Under the pieces are notes generated by a model. The model saw only the letters and a program-made list of their open reading frames with translations. It ran no database searches and was not told the DNA's origin. 64,000 nt of DNA, taken from Sciurus carolinensis (Eukaryota > Chordata > Mammalia > Rodentia > Sciuridae). Position 1 is the stretch's first letter; every line of letters starts with the position of its first letter. The stretch spans positions 139,270,596-139,334,595 of the forward strand of contig NC_062222.1 of NCBI RefSeq assembly GCF_902686445.1, read 5' to 3'. The translations under genes were made by a program, and so were the position numbers. Positions 1-10,765 of this stretch are shown here, piece after piece.

Positions 1-590
1 ATCTTGGGCTCTGTGGTGCACACTGGGTGATTGTTTCCTCATCCGCTCATGTCCACTGGGTTCATACTGCGTGCCAGGCATTAAATTTGGGACTTGGCAA
101 GGAGTGTGATGGCAGAGACCTGGCGTTGCTGGGTACAAGCTTGCAGTGGGGAAAACTGGGTTGGGAGCTAGTGGCTGGAGTGGTGGTTTTTCCTGGGCAG
201 TGTGTCAGGGCTGTGGTGGGATTTGAGTAACCTGAAACCTGCCTGTGGGACCTTCCCCTGATTGGGCTTGCCTTCCTGTTGCCTCTTCCAGCGCTCACCC
301 TAAGCATATCCTCTGGCTCCCTGGGCCTATGGATGTGCAAGAACCAGGGGGTCTGGGCGTGGATCCTGGATTCCAGAAGCAGCCCCACAGAGGTGCCAGG
401 CAAGTGCACGGTGGGAGTAGACATGTCCCAGACATCCTGCAGGTGTGACATCCCAGGCTCACTCTTTGGACACCACCCCTCTGGTCTGGGACCATGGTTT
501 CCTGATGCTGTAGCGAAGGCAAAGGGGTGGGACCAGGGGCCCCAGGCAGCAGAGCAGGCCCTGCTCTCTGAGCACTCTGGAGTTTCTGGG

Positions 591-619
591 AAAAAAAAAA
601 AAAAAATTTTTTTTTTTTT
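591..619. repeat. A16T13 homopolymer palindrome
   Basis: Sixteen A are followed directly by thirteen T, giving a perfect hairpin-capable A/T stretch just before an ID SINE. It may be the tail of one retroposon abutting an antisense tail of another. Confidence 0.9.
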
Positions 620-634
620 CAAATACCAACCTTT

Positions 635-735
635 TAGGCCTGGGATGTTTTTCAGTGATAGAGCACTGTAGTTGCCCTGCTTGCTCAGGCCCTGGGTTCA
701 GACCCCAGCACCACAAAAACAAAGCAAAGGAAACA
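635..735 (+). repeat. ID-type SINE
   Basis: Sense ID unit with diverged A box (TTTTTCAGTGATAGAGCA) and a B-box-like end (GGGTTCAGACCCCAGCAC), followed by an A-rich tail. The centre is diverged. Confidence 0.75.
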
Positions 736-1081
736 ATAGAAAACCACCTTTTAAACAGCAGACATGAGGTAGTGTACTCAACCCCACTAAACTGTACACC
801 TAAAAATGGCCATGTGGGGTTCCCATGTGTGATACGCAGACCGAGCGGGCGGCCAGAGACCCAGGGCCACGCTGCTCTGTAGAGAGAGTGGTGGCGAAGT
901 GGGCTTGGGTCCACAGCCTGGATTACCCCTGGGATTTCAGTAGTGGGAACCTGATTAGGGTGACTCAGCTGCTTTTTGTTTTTTAACTAGTGTTATGGTC
1001 TTGAGTAAAGCTCTTAGGAGTTTCACTCTTCTTTCTTAAAAAAAAAAAACAAAAACAAAAACCAAAAATGGCCATGTGGTA

Positions 1082-1083
<2 letters not shown>

Positions 1084-1119
<36 letters not shown>
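1084..1119. repeat. (GT)18 microsatellite
   Basis: Uninterrupted GT dinucleotide run, preceded by an A-rich stretch at 1039-1069 and followed by an antisense ID fragment. Confidence 0.95.
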
Positions 1120-1122
<3 letters not shown>

Positions 1123-1127
1123 TGATG

Positions 1128-1181
1128 TGTTGCTGGGGATGGAGCCTAGGGCCTGCTCTGTCACTGAGCTGCTCCATGGCC
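1128..1181 (-). repeat. ID SINE fragment
   Basis: The reverse complement carries the ID-like promoter region (CTCAGTGACAGAGCAGG) and a GGCTCCATCCCCAGCA end. Confidence 0.65.
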
Positions 1182-1524
1182 CCATCTCAGTGAATTTTGT
1201 GTTATATGTATAACTACATATATACAACTGAAAATATAAAGCACAGGCCAGTTCACAGGGAACCCTCGTGGTGGCAGGGCAGTTCTGGTCTTGCCTGGTG
1301 GAAGTGTGAGTGGCCTCTGTGATAAAGTCAACGGAACGGCCCAGGGAGGTGGAGTAGGGCTGCGGGTGGCAGCTGGGCCATGGTCCAGGGCATTACCCTG
1401 CCGTGTGGCCAGAGTTCCCACTGAGGGAGTCAGGGTGGAGGGCCCACAGGACCCCACTGCATTGTGTCTTACAAGTGTATGTGAATCTACCTTAAACTCT
1501 TAAAATCTAGTTAAAAAAACTAAC

Positions 1525-1735
1525 CTTCAAACAATTTTGTCAAGATGTAGTTGGTGTACAATAAACTGCGTTTATTGAAAGTGGAGAATTTGGTAAGTCC
1601 ACAACCATGGAACTGTCACCACCAATTGCAGTCCCTCCTCCCTGCCCTCCCTCTCCCCTGACCATCTCCAGAGGAACACTGATCCGCTTTCTGTTAACCC
1701 TTTCTATGCAGAATGAAGAGTGTATAATCAGGAAG
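1525..1735. repeat. Old L1M-like 3' fragment
   Basis: The pattern GTTGGTGTACAATAAACTGC, then 'accatggaactgtcaccacc', resembles ancient L1 non-coding sequence found widely in mammals. It is diverged and was assigned by eye only. Confidence 0.4.
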
Positions 1736-2619
1736 ACTGAGTACCCCAGCCCTTCCCCAGGGAAGGCCAAGTCCTGGACTCACCAAGACATGGAAAAGAC
1801 AACAGGAATTTCTAGAAAGCCCTGTGTGCAGCACGATGAGGCTAAGGAGCATGCTGGGGACTGAACTGTCCCCCCAGTTCCTAGGGGAAGCCCTAATGCC
1901 CTGATGGTGGAGATGGGTCGAGGAGGTAACAGGTTGAATGACGTCCTATGGGGAGGCTCTGATCTGCTAGGACTAGTGTCCTTATGGGAAAGGACATTGG
2001 AGAGCTCCTTCCTGTGAGCACAGCAGTGACAAGTAGCAGGCACTAAACCAGAAGGGACGCTCACTGGTGAATGGGTCGGTGGCACCCTAACCCTGGACTT
2101 CCAGGACGGTGAGAGGTGAACCTGCTACCCAAACCTCCATGGACAGTGAGCTGATGGTGGGTCATGCTGACACTACAGTCACCAAGTGACTTTGCTCCTA
2201 CCCTCAAATGTCACAGGCTCATTGGGGAGGCCATGGAGGTCCAGGCCTGGTGTGCTGTGGGTTGGCCGGTCCTCATTGCACTGGGCCTCCCGTCTTAGCA
2301 TTCTGGCCTGGGCTTCTGCATATGCTGGGCCAGAGAGGGGAAGGTGTGTGAGAGTTCATGAGCATAGCCCGACGTCACACAGGAAAGTGTCGGCTGTGTT
2401 CTGTACTAAGCAAGTCACTGTCCAGATCCACCAGGGGAAGAGCCCACCTGTGAAGTAGAGCTGAGGCTCAAGCACATAGGAGGGGCTGTGAGGAGAGTCT
2501 GGATCCTCCCACCACATGCTCCAGACCATCACTGACTCCCCTCTCCACCCCCATGAACTTCGGATCTCCCCCCATGTGCTCTGAATCTCCCCACTCGCTG
2601 TGTACTCTGGACCCCTGGA

Positions 2620-2780
2620 CCCCTGTGCACCCTGGACATCAGTACCCCTGTGCACCTTGGACCCCTCTGCCCCCATGTGCCCTAGATCCCTCTACCCCCA
2701 TGTGCCTTGGACCCCTCTACCCCCATGAACCCCTCTGCCCCCATGCACCCCGGACCCCTCTGCCCCTGTGTGCCCTGGAA
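2620..2780. repeat. Degenerate 25-bp minisatellite
   Basis: About five or six imperfect copies of a C-rich unit of about 25 bp built on CCCTCTGCCCCCATGTGCC with GGAC joins. The + strand is strongly C-rich. It opens a proline/cysteine-rich frame that is not a credible gene. Confidence 0.7.
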
Positions 2781-3519
2781 CCATGGATCCCCATGTGCTC
2801 TGGACCCCACCCCATGTGTGCTGAAGCTCGGCCCTTCTCCTGTTCACCTGCTTCCTTGCAGAGCCGGGTACTGCCTCCTGACTGGTTTCTCCCCATCTTC
2901 AGGGTGATGACCGTGGAGGTGGGAATCTGCAGGGCCCCTCCTGTCCCTAAACAGCTATCAGGTCAGCACCCCTTCTGACCAGAACCTGGCTGTCTCCCAC
3001 ACCACCCTTCTTTCAAACTGCTTCTCCCTGGCATGACTGCCTGTTGGGTCAGTGTCCTCCCCTGGTCAGACCCAGCTGTCCGCTGCTGTCCTTTCTCTTC
3101 CCTTGGTCTGGCATACTCCTCTCCCTGCATCCCTCCAATCTCACTGGTGGACCCTTGTTGTCTCCTCTCCCCAACCCCTATGGGTCCTATGCCCCACGCT
3201 CTGGCCAGACACTGGACACTCACTCCCATGGTGGCAGGCTGTGCATCACTTGCCAGTCCAAGGCCCTCTGCCCTGATGTTCCTCATGCTTGTATCTGCAG
3301 CGCTGACCTCTGCCTTGGCACTGGACTCCTTGGCATAGCTGCCCACTTAGTGTCTGTGATGTCTGCCAGGCACCTCCACTGTTGCCCGCATCCTTCTCTC
3401 TTCTCCATCTCTGTTCATGCTGGGCCCAGGCCCCACCCCTAGTGGTCAGCCTTGGCACTGTTCATCCATCAGGTTCAGTGGGCAAGTCCTTCAGGGTGTT
3501 CCCAGGAGCATGTTCCAGT

Positions 3520-3905
3520 AGCCAAAAGGTAGAAATAATAAAGTGTCCACCAGGGATGAATGGATCAAATGTGGAATATTAGCTTTAAAGGAAGGAATTT
3601 CAGACACATGCTAACCATGGCTGGCCCTTCAAGAACTGGTGCTATGCAGAGCAAACTGGCACGGGGGGACTAGTGCTATAATGACTCATCTAGGAAAGGC
3701 CCTAGGGGCCAGTTTTATAGACACAGTGGAGTGGTAGGTGCCAATGACCAGAGGAGGCAAGTTTCCCACTAGGAAGAAGAACCATTGTAGAGGTGGACAG
3801 TGGTGATGGTCACCCAGCCATGTGGGTGTGCCGTGAACTGTGCCCTGGGAATTGGTTAAGATGGTAGATTTTATCTTACATGTGTGTTACTGCCATTTAA
3901 CATAG
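3520..3905 (+). repeat. Old L1 3' end (end of ORF2 and 3' UTR)
   Basis: AAGTGTCCACCAGGGATGAA, then 'aatgtggaatattagc' and 'ggaatttcagacacatgcta', match the conserved L1 stretch at the ORF2 end. The later 'actgtgccctgggaattggttaagatgg' region matches ancient L1 3' UTRs. Highly diverged. Confidence 0.65.
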
Positions 3906-4037
3906 TGTATAAGGAAGACATTTCCAACCTGCCTCCCTTTCCCCAGTTGTCCTCAATAGCCTCTGAACTGACTTCTGTCCCCTGCCTTGCTCCACAGCCC
4001 AGCCCAGGCAGTTCCAGTGCTGCAGCCAGACCACCTT

Positions 4038-4110
4038 TAGTTTTGCAGTGCTGGGGATGGAACCCAGGGCCTTAGGCAAGTGCTCGCCACCGAGCTGCAT
4101 CCACAGCCCC
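4038..4110 (-). repeat. ID SINE
   Basis: Antisense ID body (TGCTGGGGATGGAACCCAGG to GCTGCATCCACAGCCCC). It directly precedes the poly(T) of the retrocopy at 4124-5060. Confidence 0.8.
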
Positions 4111-4123
4111 AGACCCTCTTTTT

Positions 4124-5060
4124 TTTTTTTTTTTTTTTTCTGATGGAGGAAGTTTATTATAAAGGGTCTCATAATTAGGAAGTTCAACTATAGGGGCATT
4201 GTAGGTTGCTCAAGTCTCATGAGTTATCAAGAGGCTTCTTTGGTGCACTAAAGTTAACAAACTAAAAACATTTCTGCAGTTATCCTAATGTTGCAATACC
4301 AGGAACATCCAGCTGCACACAGGAAGCCCATTGTACAGAATGTCTGATAACTCTTAGCGTCTGTTAACATCCTTGCCTTTTTGGCAAGGAAGGTTTCCCA
4401 GGCTTGGTTTTTGTCGATACCACAGGATCAACCGATGATGGGCCGGGGGTGGGGGGGTGCTGATCTGCTCTCCACATGTCCCCCTTTCTTACTTTTTAAT
4501 TGCAACCGATGCATGTCTACTTGGAGGTGTTGGAATTGGTATCTGATGCAACGCAGATGGACTGACAACTTACAACGGCCAGCATTGCCATAAACATGGT
4601 AGCTGGTGTCACAAGGACGCCCTGACTCTCAATCACATTCTCAGCTTTGTTTGTCAGGTTCTTGATCTGACCTCAAGTCGGGGGACTTGAAATCAGTGTG
4701 CCCTTCATTGCTTGTCTGTTTTTCTTGCATCTTTTCCTCTTCAGATTGTTTCTGGGCAGCTTCTGCTCTGGCTCCAGCTCCACTGTTTCTGAAGCGATCC
4801 TCGATCTTTTTAATTCGGGTTCAGGTTCAGGTTTGGCTGTTGGATCCATGTTGATGATGCACTGCTCACTCGGGTACCCAAATCAGCTTCTCAGCACCTT
4901 CAGCTGGAAACATCACGTCTCCAAGGCCGGCGGCCTTACGGGTCTCACCAAGACTCTCACCAGAGCCAGGCTGCAGCGGGCTCAGCAGTGAAGCCCTGTA
5001 TCCTGCGCTTCCGGCCTCGGACCTTGCACCAGAAACCAGGGCGAGCACGGAGGAGAGCCT
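4124..5060 (-). pseudogene. Antisense retrocopy resembling a spliced betaretroviral (ERV-K-type) mRNA
   Basis: About 0.94 kb lies between imperfect 16-bp direct repeats (4108-4123 and 5061-5076, 14 of 16 identical). A T run at 4119-4139 marks the poly(A) tail of a minus-strand transcript. A reverse-strand AATAAA sits 13-14 nt before the tail (4153-4158). Reading the minus strand, a leader of about 0.2 kb precedes an ATG near 4850. Its short frame has a basic cluster, and further on there is a hydrophobic stretch, reminiscent of the Rec/Env leader of betaretroviruses. A polypurine tract (complement of 4480-4496) is followed by an LTR-like start near 4475. The order leader, env start, polypurine tract, U3/R, poly(A) fits a subgenomic mRNA retrotransposed by L1. 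The direct repeats, tail and signal are seen; the retroviral origin is inferred and unconfirmed. The frame is short and broken, so no working product is expected. Confidence 0.6.
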
Positions 5061-5354
5061 CCCAGACCGTCTTTTAACACACAATTCAGATCACAGGTCT
5101 GCCCAGAACCCTCCTATCATGACTTAACGTCAGAGTAAAGTCCTGAAACCTCTGGGTCAGTGTCCCCTGACCTCCCCCACCCCCATTTCCATCTGCTTCA
5201 GCCCCCCTGGGCTCCTTCTTCTGCTCAAACATGCCCCTGTTGGGGTCCCCTATGCCAGGATGACTCTCTGCCTCATCAGGTCTCCTTTCAAGTGCCACCT
5301 TATCAGAGACCCTAAGCCAATGGTTTTCTTTTCTTGCTTACTTTCCTCCCCTTT

Positions 5355-5517
5355 GGTACAAGGAATTTAACCCAGGAGTGCTTTACCATTGAGCCACATC
5401 CCCAGCACTTTTTATTTTGAAACAGGGCCCCATTAAGTTGCTCAGGTTGAGACTGGCCTCAAACTTGCTCAGTCTCTTGAGCTTCTGGGACTATAGTCAT
5501 GCACCACTGTGCCAGCT
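5355..5517 (-). repeat. B1-dID SINE
   Basis: The antisense ID part (GAGCCACATCCCCAGCACTT) is joined through T-rich sequence to an antisense B1 part (CAGGGCCCCATTAAGTTGCT to CATGCACCACTGTGCC). Confidence 0.85.
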
Positions 5518-5869
5518 GAACCAGTGGTGTTTGACTGGGAATGATTTTCACTCCTAGGGGATATTGGGTGATGTCTGGAGACAGTTTTCATTGACCCTGT
5601 AGTGTGTAGGATAGTCCCCACAGAAAACCAGGCCCCAATCAGCAGTGCTGAGCTCAAGCGCCTGTTCTGATCTAAAGTGTCCCCGCCCTTTGCTGCGTGA
5701 CCTCCTTCTTTCCTGGCATCTCTCTGAGCATCATCTGGAGGGGCAGCACTGTGGCCATCCCTATCAATTGGGCCTGGTCACTTCTTCTGGTATTCTTGGT
5801 GACCAGCTGGGGGCAGATCTCAGAAAGCCCCTGTTCCTGCCCCCAGAGTAATGTGGAGGCATTGGGTTG

Positions 5870-6355
5870 GCTAATCTAGGTGTCAACTGGATTAGGGAAC
5901 CCTGGGAGCTGGTGAAGAGCTCCGGGATCTTCCCCAGGCAGGCCACAGACTCACAGTCAGCAGGTGCTTCCAGAGCAGACTGACTGTGAGTCAATGGCCT
6001 GCCTGAGGCAGGTTCACTGTGAGTGGGGACAGCACCATCTCCTGGGCTGCAGTGGCGTGGAACTGAAAAGGCAGAGCAGAGGAGATCTCTGTTGTCTCCT
6101 GGAACTGGACATCCTTCTCCTGCCCTTGGACAGCAGAACCCCATGCTTTTCCGCCTTTGGCTTCTAGGACTTATGCCCACAGCCCTTGGGCTCAGACTTG
6201 GAGTCACACCATCAGTTTGCCTGGGCTGAGGCCCTCACACTTGGACTGAGCCAGGCGACCAGCATCCTGGGGTCTCCAGCTTTGGGTGGCTCGTTGTGGG
6301 ACACCTCAGACTCCATAGTTGCAGGAGCCATTTCCCCCAATAAGTCCCTTTCATG
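5870..6355 (+). repeat. Old LTR-like dispersed repeat (family not named)
   Basis: Begins near GGTGTCAACTGGATTAGG. It has internally repeated 'ttggactgag' and 'cccttgggctcagacttgg' segments and ends near CCCCCAATAAGTCCCTTTC, an AATAAG poly(A)-like site. The pattern resembles a known medium-reiteration repeat with the opening 'tgtcaactt', as does the element at 60081-60452. I cannot name the family. Confidence 0.45.
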
Positions 6356-6985
6356 TAACCATCCTTACTGCCTCACTGGAGACCCAACTGCTTCTGGTGT
6401 TGCTGGTGCAGTCCAGTGCAGCCAGTGTTGGCAAGGGGTGCTTGCAGGGTCTCTCTGTGCTCACAGCTGGCTCAGCCCAAGCATGATGATCCAGATACTC
6501 GCCCCCCATATGTTCCAGCACCTGCTGTAGAACAGGTAGGAGGACCTGCCTGGGCCCTCTCGGGGCTCATGAGGGGCTTTCTTAGGCAAAGTAGTGAGCA
6601 AGTGCTGTTGAAAACCGGCTTCTCGGTATGTGGGTTGCCCGCTCCTATGAAGTAAGTGAGGTGGCTAAGTCATTTCACGAATCGTCAGGCTTGTGTCTGG
6701 ACTCCTTACTTGGAGTAAAGATGTGGAACTTGAGTGCAGATCTTTCCTGTTACCTGCTTGCTGTTTGGTCTGTGACACTGTTTTCAGGTCGGGACTGCAG
6801 GCAGGAAGGTGGGGTGACCATCGTGGGTGCTGCCAGGATCAGTGGACTGGAAAACTTCAAGTTGGTTGGAGAAGGGTGGACTTTTTTCAGTCCTGTGCAG
6901 AAGGTACATCACGTTAGAAGCCCTGCATTATCTGCCGCATTTCTTGGGAGGAAGATAGAAGTTTCTCCCAACTGAGTGAGGTTGT

Positions 6986-7113
6986 GTTTTTTTAAAATAT
7001 TTTTTTAGTTGTCAGTGAATCTTTTATTTATTTATATGTGGTGCTGAGTATCGAGCCCAGGGCCTTGCACATGCCAGGCAAGTGCTCTACCACTGAGCCA
7101 CAACTCCAGCCCA
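6986..7113 (-). repeat. ID SINE with long T/A tail
   Basis: Antisense ID (GAGTATCGAGCCCAGGGCCT to GAGCCACAACTCCAGCCC) preceded by a T-rich tail. Probable target-site duplications are AGGTTGTGTTTTTTT (from 6980) and AGGTTGCATTTTTAA (from 7114). Confidence 0.9.
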
Positions 7114-8849
7114 AGGTTGCATTTTTAATGGGAAAGTCTGAGAAGCCACTGGCTGGCCTTGCCCTTGGCATGGGCATGATATTTTCTTGACCACTTCTGT
7201 AGAGCATCTGCCTTGTGCTGTCTACTGTGTTGGGCACTGGGTTACCTGGTGAGTGAGGACAGTGTGGTAATGAGTGACATGATAGCAGATTCATGTGAAC
7301 CAGACACTCCCACCTTGGTGCTTGAGCTGGCTGGAAGCATTGTCTTTGTTAGAAAGAGTCAGTGTTTCTAGGAGCTTGTGTGCACAGAGCTGGAGCCTCA
7401 GAATCTGAGGCTCATGACCCTTCTCAGGTGGCCAACTGCCTTGTGCAGGGAAACTCAGCAACATTCTGGGTCCTGGGACTGACTCACCACAGAGATAACA
7501 TGTACCTCCCCGTCAGTGTGCAGTCCTCTGGGGCCAGACAGTGGAGAACATGTGACCCTGGATTGCAGATGTGAATGCAGTGACCCTGCAGTGCCACCTG
7601 CTGTGGGCAGAACAATGGTCCCCAGAGTTGCCCAGGCCCTACTCTCCAGAGCTGTGAACGTGTCACGTGTGGCAAAGCAGAACCAAGACTGCAGACCACA
7701 CGTGGGCTCCTGATTATTTAGGCAGGCCGGTACCCAGAAGAGTCTGCAACAGTTGAGAGGAGGCCAGGCAGAGGGAGTGGGCACGTTGGGATATTGGCAG
7801 GTCGTAGAGGCCCCCTTACTGGCTGTGAGAATGGGGCGGGGCTGTGAAATGGAGTGGTGATCTCTGGAAGCTGGAAGAGGCACGGAAACTGATGGTCCCT
7901 GGAGTCGACAGCAGGACCAGTCCTGCCCAGGGAGATCCACACCGGGAGCTGTGCTCCAGACTGAGGTGGTGACTGAGGTAGCACGTGCACCTCCAGGTTT
8001 GCAGCGACTTGTTCCAGCAGCCTCAGGAACTAGTGCCCACTCCCTGGGGATGTGTGCAACCAGTGCAGCATGTGAGGAAGTTCACGACGCTCCACGCAGG
8101 ACTGGAAGGGCCGGGGGCATCTGAGATGCAATGTCCCCGGGAAGAAGGGCAGCAGCAGCAGGGTGTGGCCGAGTCTCAGCACACTGGGCCAAGTGGAGGC
8201 AGTCTGAAGATGCCTTGTACAGCGGCAGCCTCTGCAGAATCATGAGCAGCCCCAGACGCTTTAGGAGGACGTGTGGCAACCCAGTGGAGCGGAAGGGGCC
8301 CCTGGAGCTGAGGCTCGGGTGTGGTGCTGCAGGAGGTGGCAGCTGCTGAGGGTCTGGGGTGGAGGTGTTTGGGCAGGTTCCACCTGCACATCAGCTGGTG
8401 GGCTCACAGGTGGTCATGGCAAGATCAGAAACAGCTATTGCTTCCTTTAACTTTTTTGCATCTGAAATATTGCCATTTGGGTCCTTTGCAGCCTGCCTTC
8501 CAGGACCTCCCTGAGAGTCTCCTGCCCAGGGGTGCAAGCCATTGCTGCCTCTAGCATTGTGATATGTGATCAGCAGGTTGTTCCCTCTTAGCCGGGAAGG
8601 CTGACGGAGGGAGCACCATCTGCTCCACCTCAGCCGACGTTCAGGCTCCTCCTGGCAGCCCAGGTGCCAGGCAAGTAGGAGGGCTGGGGATGGCACCCAA
8701 GGCCTGGGACCTTTGGGTTCTGCAAATGAGGAACAAGTGACTGGCTGTGATCTAAGATACGTTTTTTGGTGGTGAGGCCACAGCCTGCGGTCCTTTCAGG
8801 AGGAGCTGTGGAAATGTGCATCCTTCCAAGGCAGGAGTTGAAGGCCTTA

Positions 8850-9330
8850 TTTGTTTGTCTGGACCTGGACAGGGACAAAAGCTTTTTCCTTTTCTTAGAA
8901 CACCAGAATCAATTCTGCACAGGTATCTTCATCTGCATTATCGTGAATTTCGTACAGTTGAGGTGTGTGAAGTGTGATTCTCAATTTTACCCCGCCAAAG
9001 CTCAAGTTCTCAAGTGATGTCAGTTTGAATGCTGGTTCTGGGAAGAGTTGGGAGGTGGGGGTTTGACCAAAGACAGGAAGCATAAAGTTTCCTTAGGCAG
9101 TTTTCCCTATGAATTAGTTAAGGTAAACTCCATGTAAGAGTCAGTGGGATGCAGTGGTGACTTTACTGGGTGCCCTAAATTTATTTTCATTCACTGTGTA
9201 GAGTATCCTGACCTGCTTGTAAACATGTTGACTTTTAATGACCTTTTCCAAATTACATGCTTGGAATGTGCATAAGAGAAGAAGTAGCAGACACTTGATG
9301 CACTGCTTTGGAGACCCTACCTATTTGATT
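8850..9330. other. AT-rich unique stretch, possible conserved non-coding sequence
   Basis: About 480 bp clearly more AT-rich than its surroundings, with no recognisable transposon or long frame. Whether it is conserved cannot be told from one sequence. Confidence 0.2.
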
Positions 9331-9557
9331 CTTCTTGACCTTCTGGTCGTCATTTTTGTTTCTGATGTGGGATGTGCTTGGCCACTGGATTCCTGGTGTG
9401 ACTGGAAGGTGATTACTTGGTGATACTTACTTAGGGGAGGTTGAGGTCCACCACGTTTGCCTGGGTGCTGTTGAACTTGTCTGAGGCTGTGTGTGGAGAG
9501 GCAGCTTCTCCCTGGGCCACACCACCCCAGGGAACTGTCACTTCCAGGTCATGTTTT

Positions 9558-9752
9558 TTTGGTACTGGGGATTGAACCCAGGGTGCTCTACCACTGAGCC
9601 ACATCCCCAGCCCTTTTTATTCTTTATTTTGAGACAGGGTCTTGCTAAGTTGCTTAGGGCCCTACTAAGTTGCTGAGACTGGCTTCGAGCTGCGATCCTC
9701 CTGACTTGGCCTCTGGATCCACTGGGATGATAGTTATGCAGCACCACACTTG
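9558..9752 (-). repeat. B1-dID SINE with internal partial duplication
   Basis: Antisense ID then antisense B1. The segment 'ctaagttgct' occurs twice (near 9644 and 9664), showing a small internal duplication. Near-identical flanks CTTCCAGGTCAT (9541) and CTTCCAGGGCAT (9753) are target-site duplications. Confidence 0.9.
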
Positions 9753-9774
9753 GCTTCCAGGGCATTTTTTAAAA

Positions 9775-10035
9775 ATTAGGTACAATTCAGGTCACATAAA
9801 ATTAACTATTTTGTTTTGTATTGTTGGGGATGGGACCCAAGGCCTTGTGCATGTGAAGCAGTTGCTCTGCCACTGAGCTTCAGCCCCAGCCCCAAACTAA
9901 TGATGTCAAAGGAAGCAGTTCAGTGGTGTTCAGTACAGTCACAAGGTTGTGTGACCACCACTTCTGTCTGGTTTCCAGAGTGAGAAATAGAAAATCCCAG
10001 TGGTCCATTTTCAGAACACAGCATTTAGCTTTAAA
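9775..10035. repeat. Old L1M-like fragment split by an ID SINE
   Basis: The left piece (ATTAGGTACAATTCAGGTCA, then 'cataaaattaacta') and right piece ('gttcagtggtgttcagtacagtcacaaggttgtg') follow the order of a common ancient L1 non-coding segment, interrupted by the ID at 9812-9894. Confidence 0.55.
9812..9894 (-). repeat. ID SINE nested in old L1 fragment
   Basis: Antisense ID body (GTTGGGGATGGGACCCAAGG to GAGCTTCAGCCCCAGCCCC). Confidence 0.85.
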
Positions 10036-10714
10036 TGTAAAATGGTGGATGTAGGAAGGCAGTTGGAGGGGTGGACAGGTTGGAAAGTCACAGCCCTTGA
10101 CAGGGGAGGAGAAGGAAGTGCTACCTGACCCTGACCCTTCTGCCTGACTGTGTAGGTACAGAAGGAACTCAACCCAGGGGACTCCCCCCACAAGAGAGCA
10201 AAGGGAGGTGGGGACAGCTAAAGGTGTATTTCTTTGAATGACCCATTAGGAGCCAATAGAACCTGGGTGACCACCTGGGCGTACCCCATAGCACTCAGCC
10301 ATGAGGAGCCAGGGAGGCATCTTGTGCTCTAGGGGATAAAACACTAGTTGTAGCTGGTCTGGGGGTTCCTGGCCACCAGGCACACAATCTTTAAAGCAAA
10401 GCCTTGCTTTTTGCTGTTCCTGCGTCTCTCAGGCCATTCCTTGGGCTTGGATGGGTGAGGGTGTTTCTCACACCAGACCCCTGGGAACCCCACGCCCATC
10501 AGGAGCCGTTCCTCCCCGTCCTGGGACCTGTGGCCACCAGCCTGCGGAGGGATTGCTTTTCAGCGAGCACAAGGGGAAGTTCAAAGGGGTAAATTTAGTT
10601 TTGGAATGACTCGGCATTAGCCCGTGTGAGAGGGCGGAGGTGAACACCTGAGAGCAGGCAGCCTGGTGGGGTGGAGAGCTGCGCTGCACCTAACCCCGAA
10701 ACCTCCGTGGGACC

Positions 10715-10765
10715 TTGCCCTGGTTCTGTGCCCTGGTTTCCCGCCCATCAGATGAGGCTGCTGGC
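10715..10765 (+). repeat. Possible MIR fragment
   Basis: 'tgccctggtttcccgcccatcagatgagg' resembles the MIR core. Short and diverged. Confidence 0.3.

Noticed and set aside
2553..2978. Proline/cysteine-rich 141-codon frame
   Set aside because: Generated by the degenerate 25-bp C-rich repeat.
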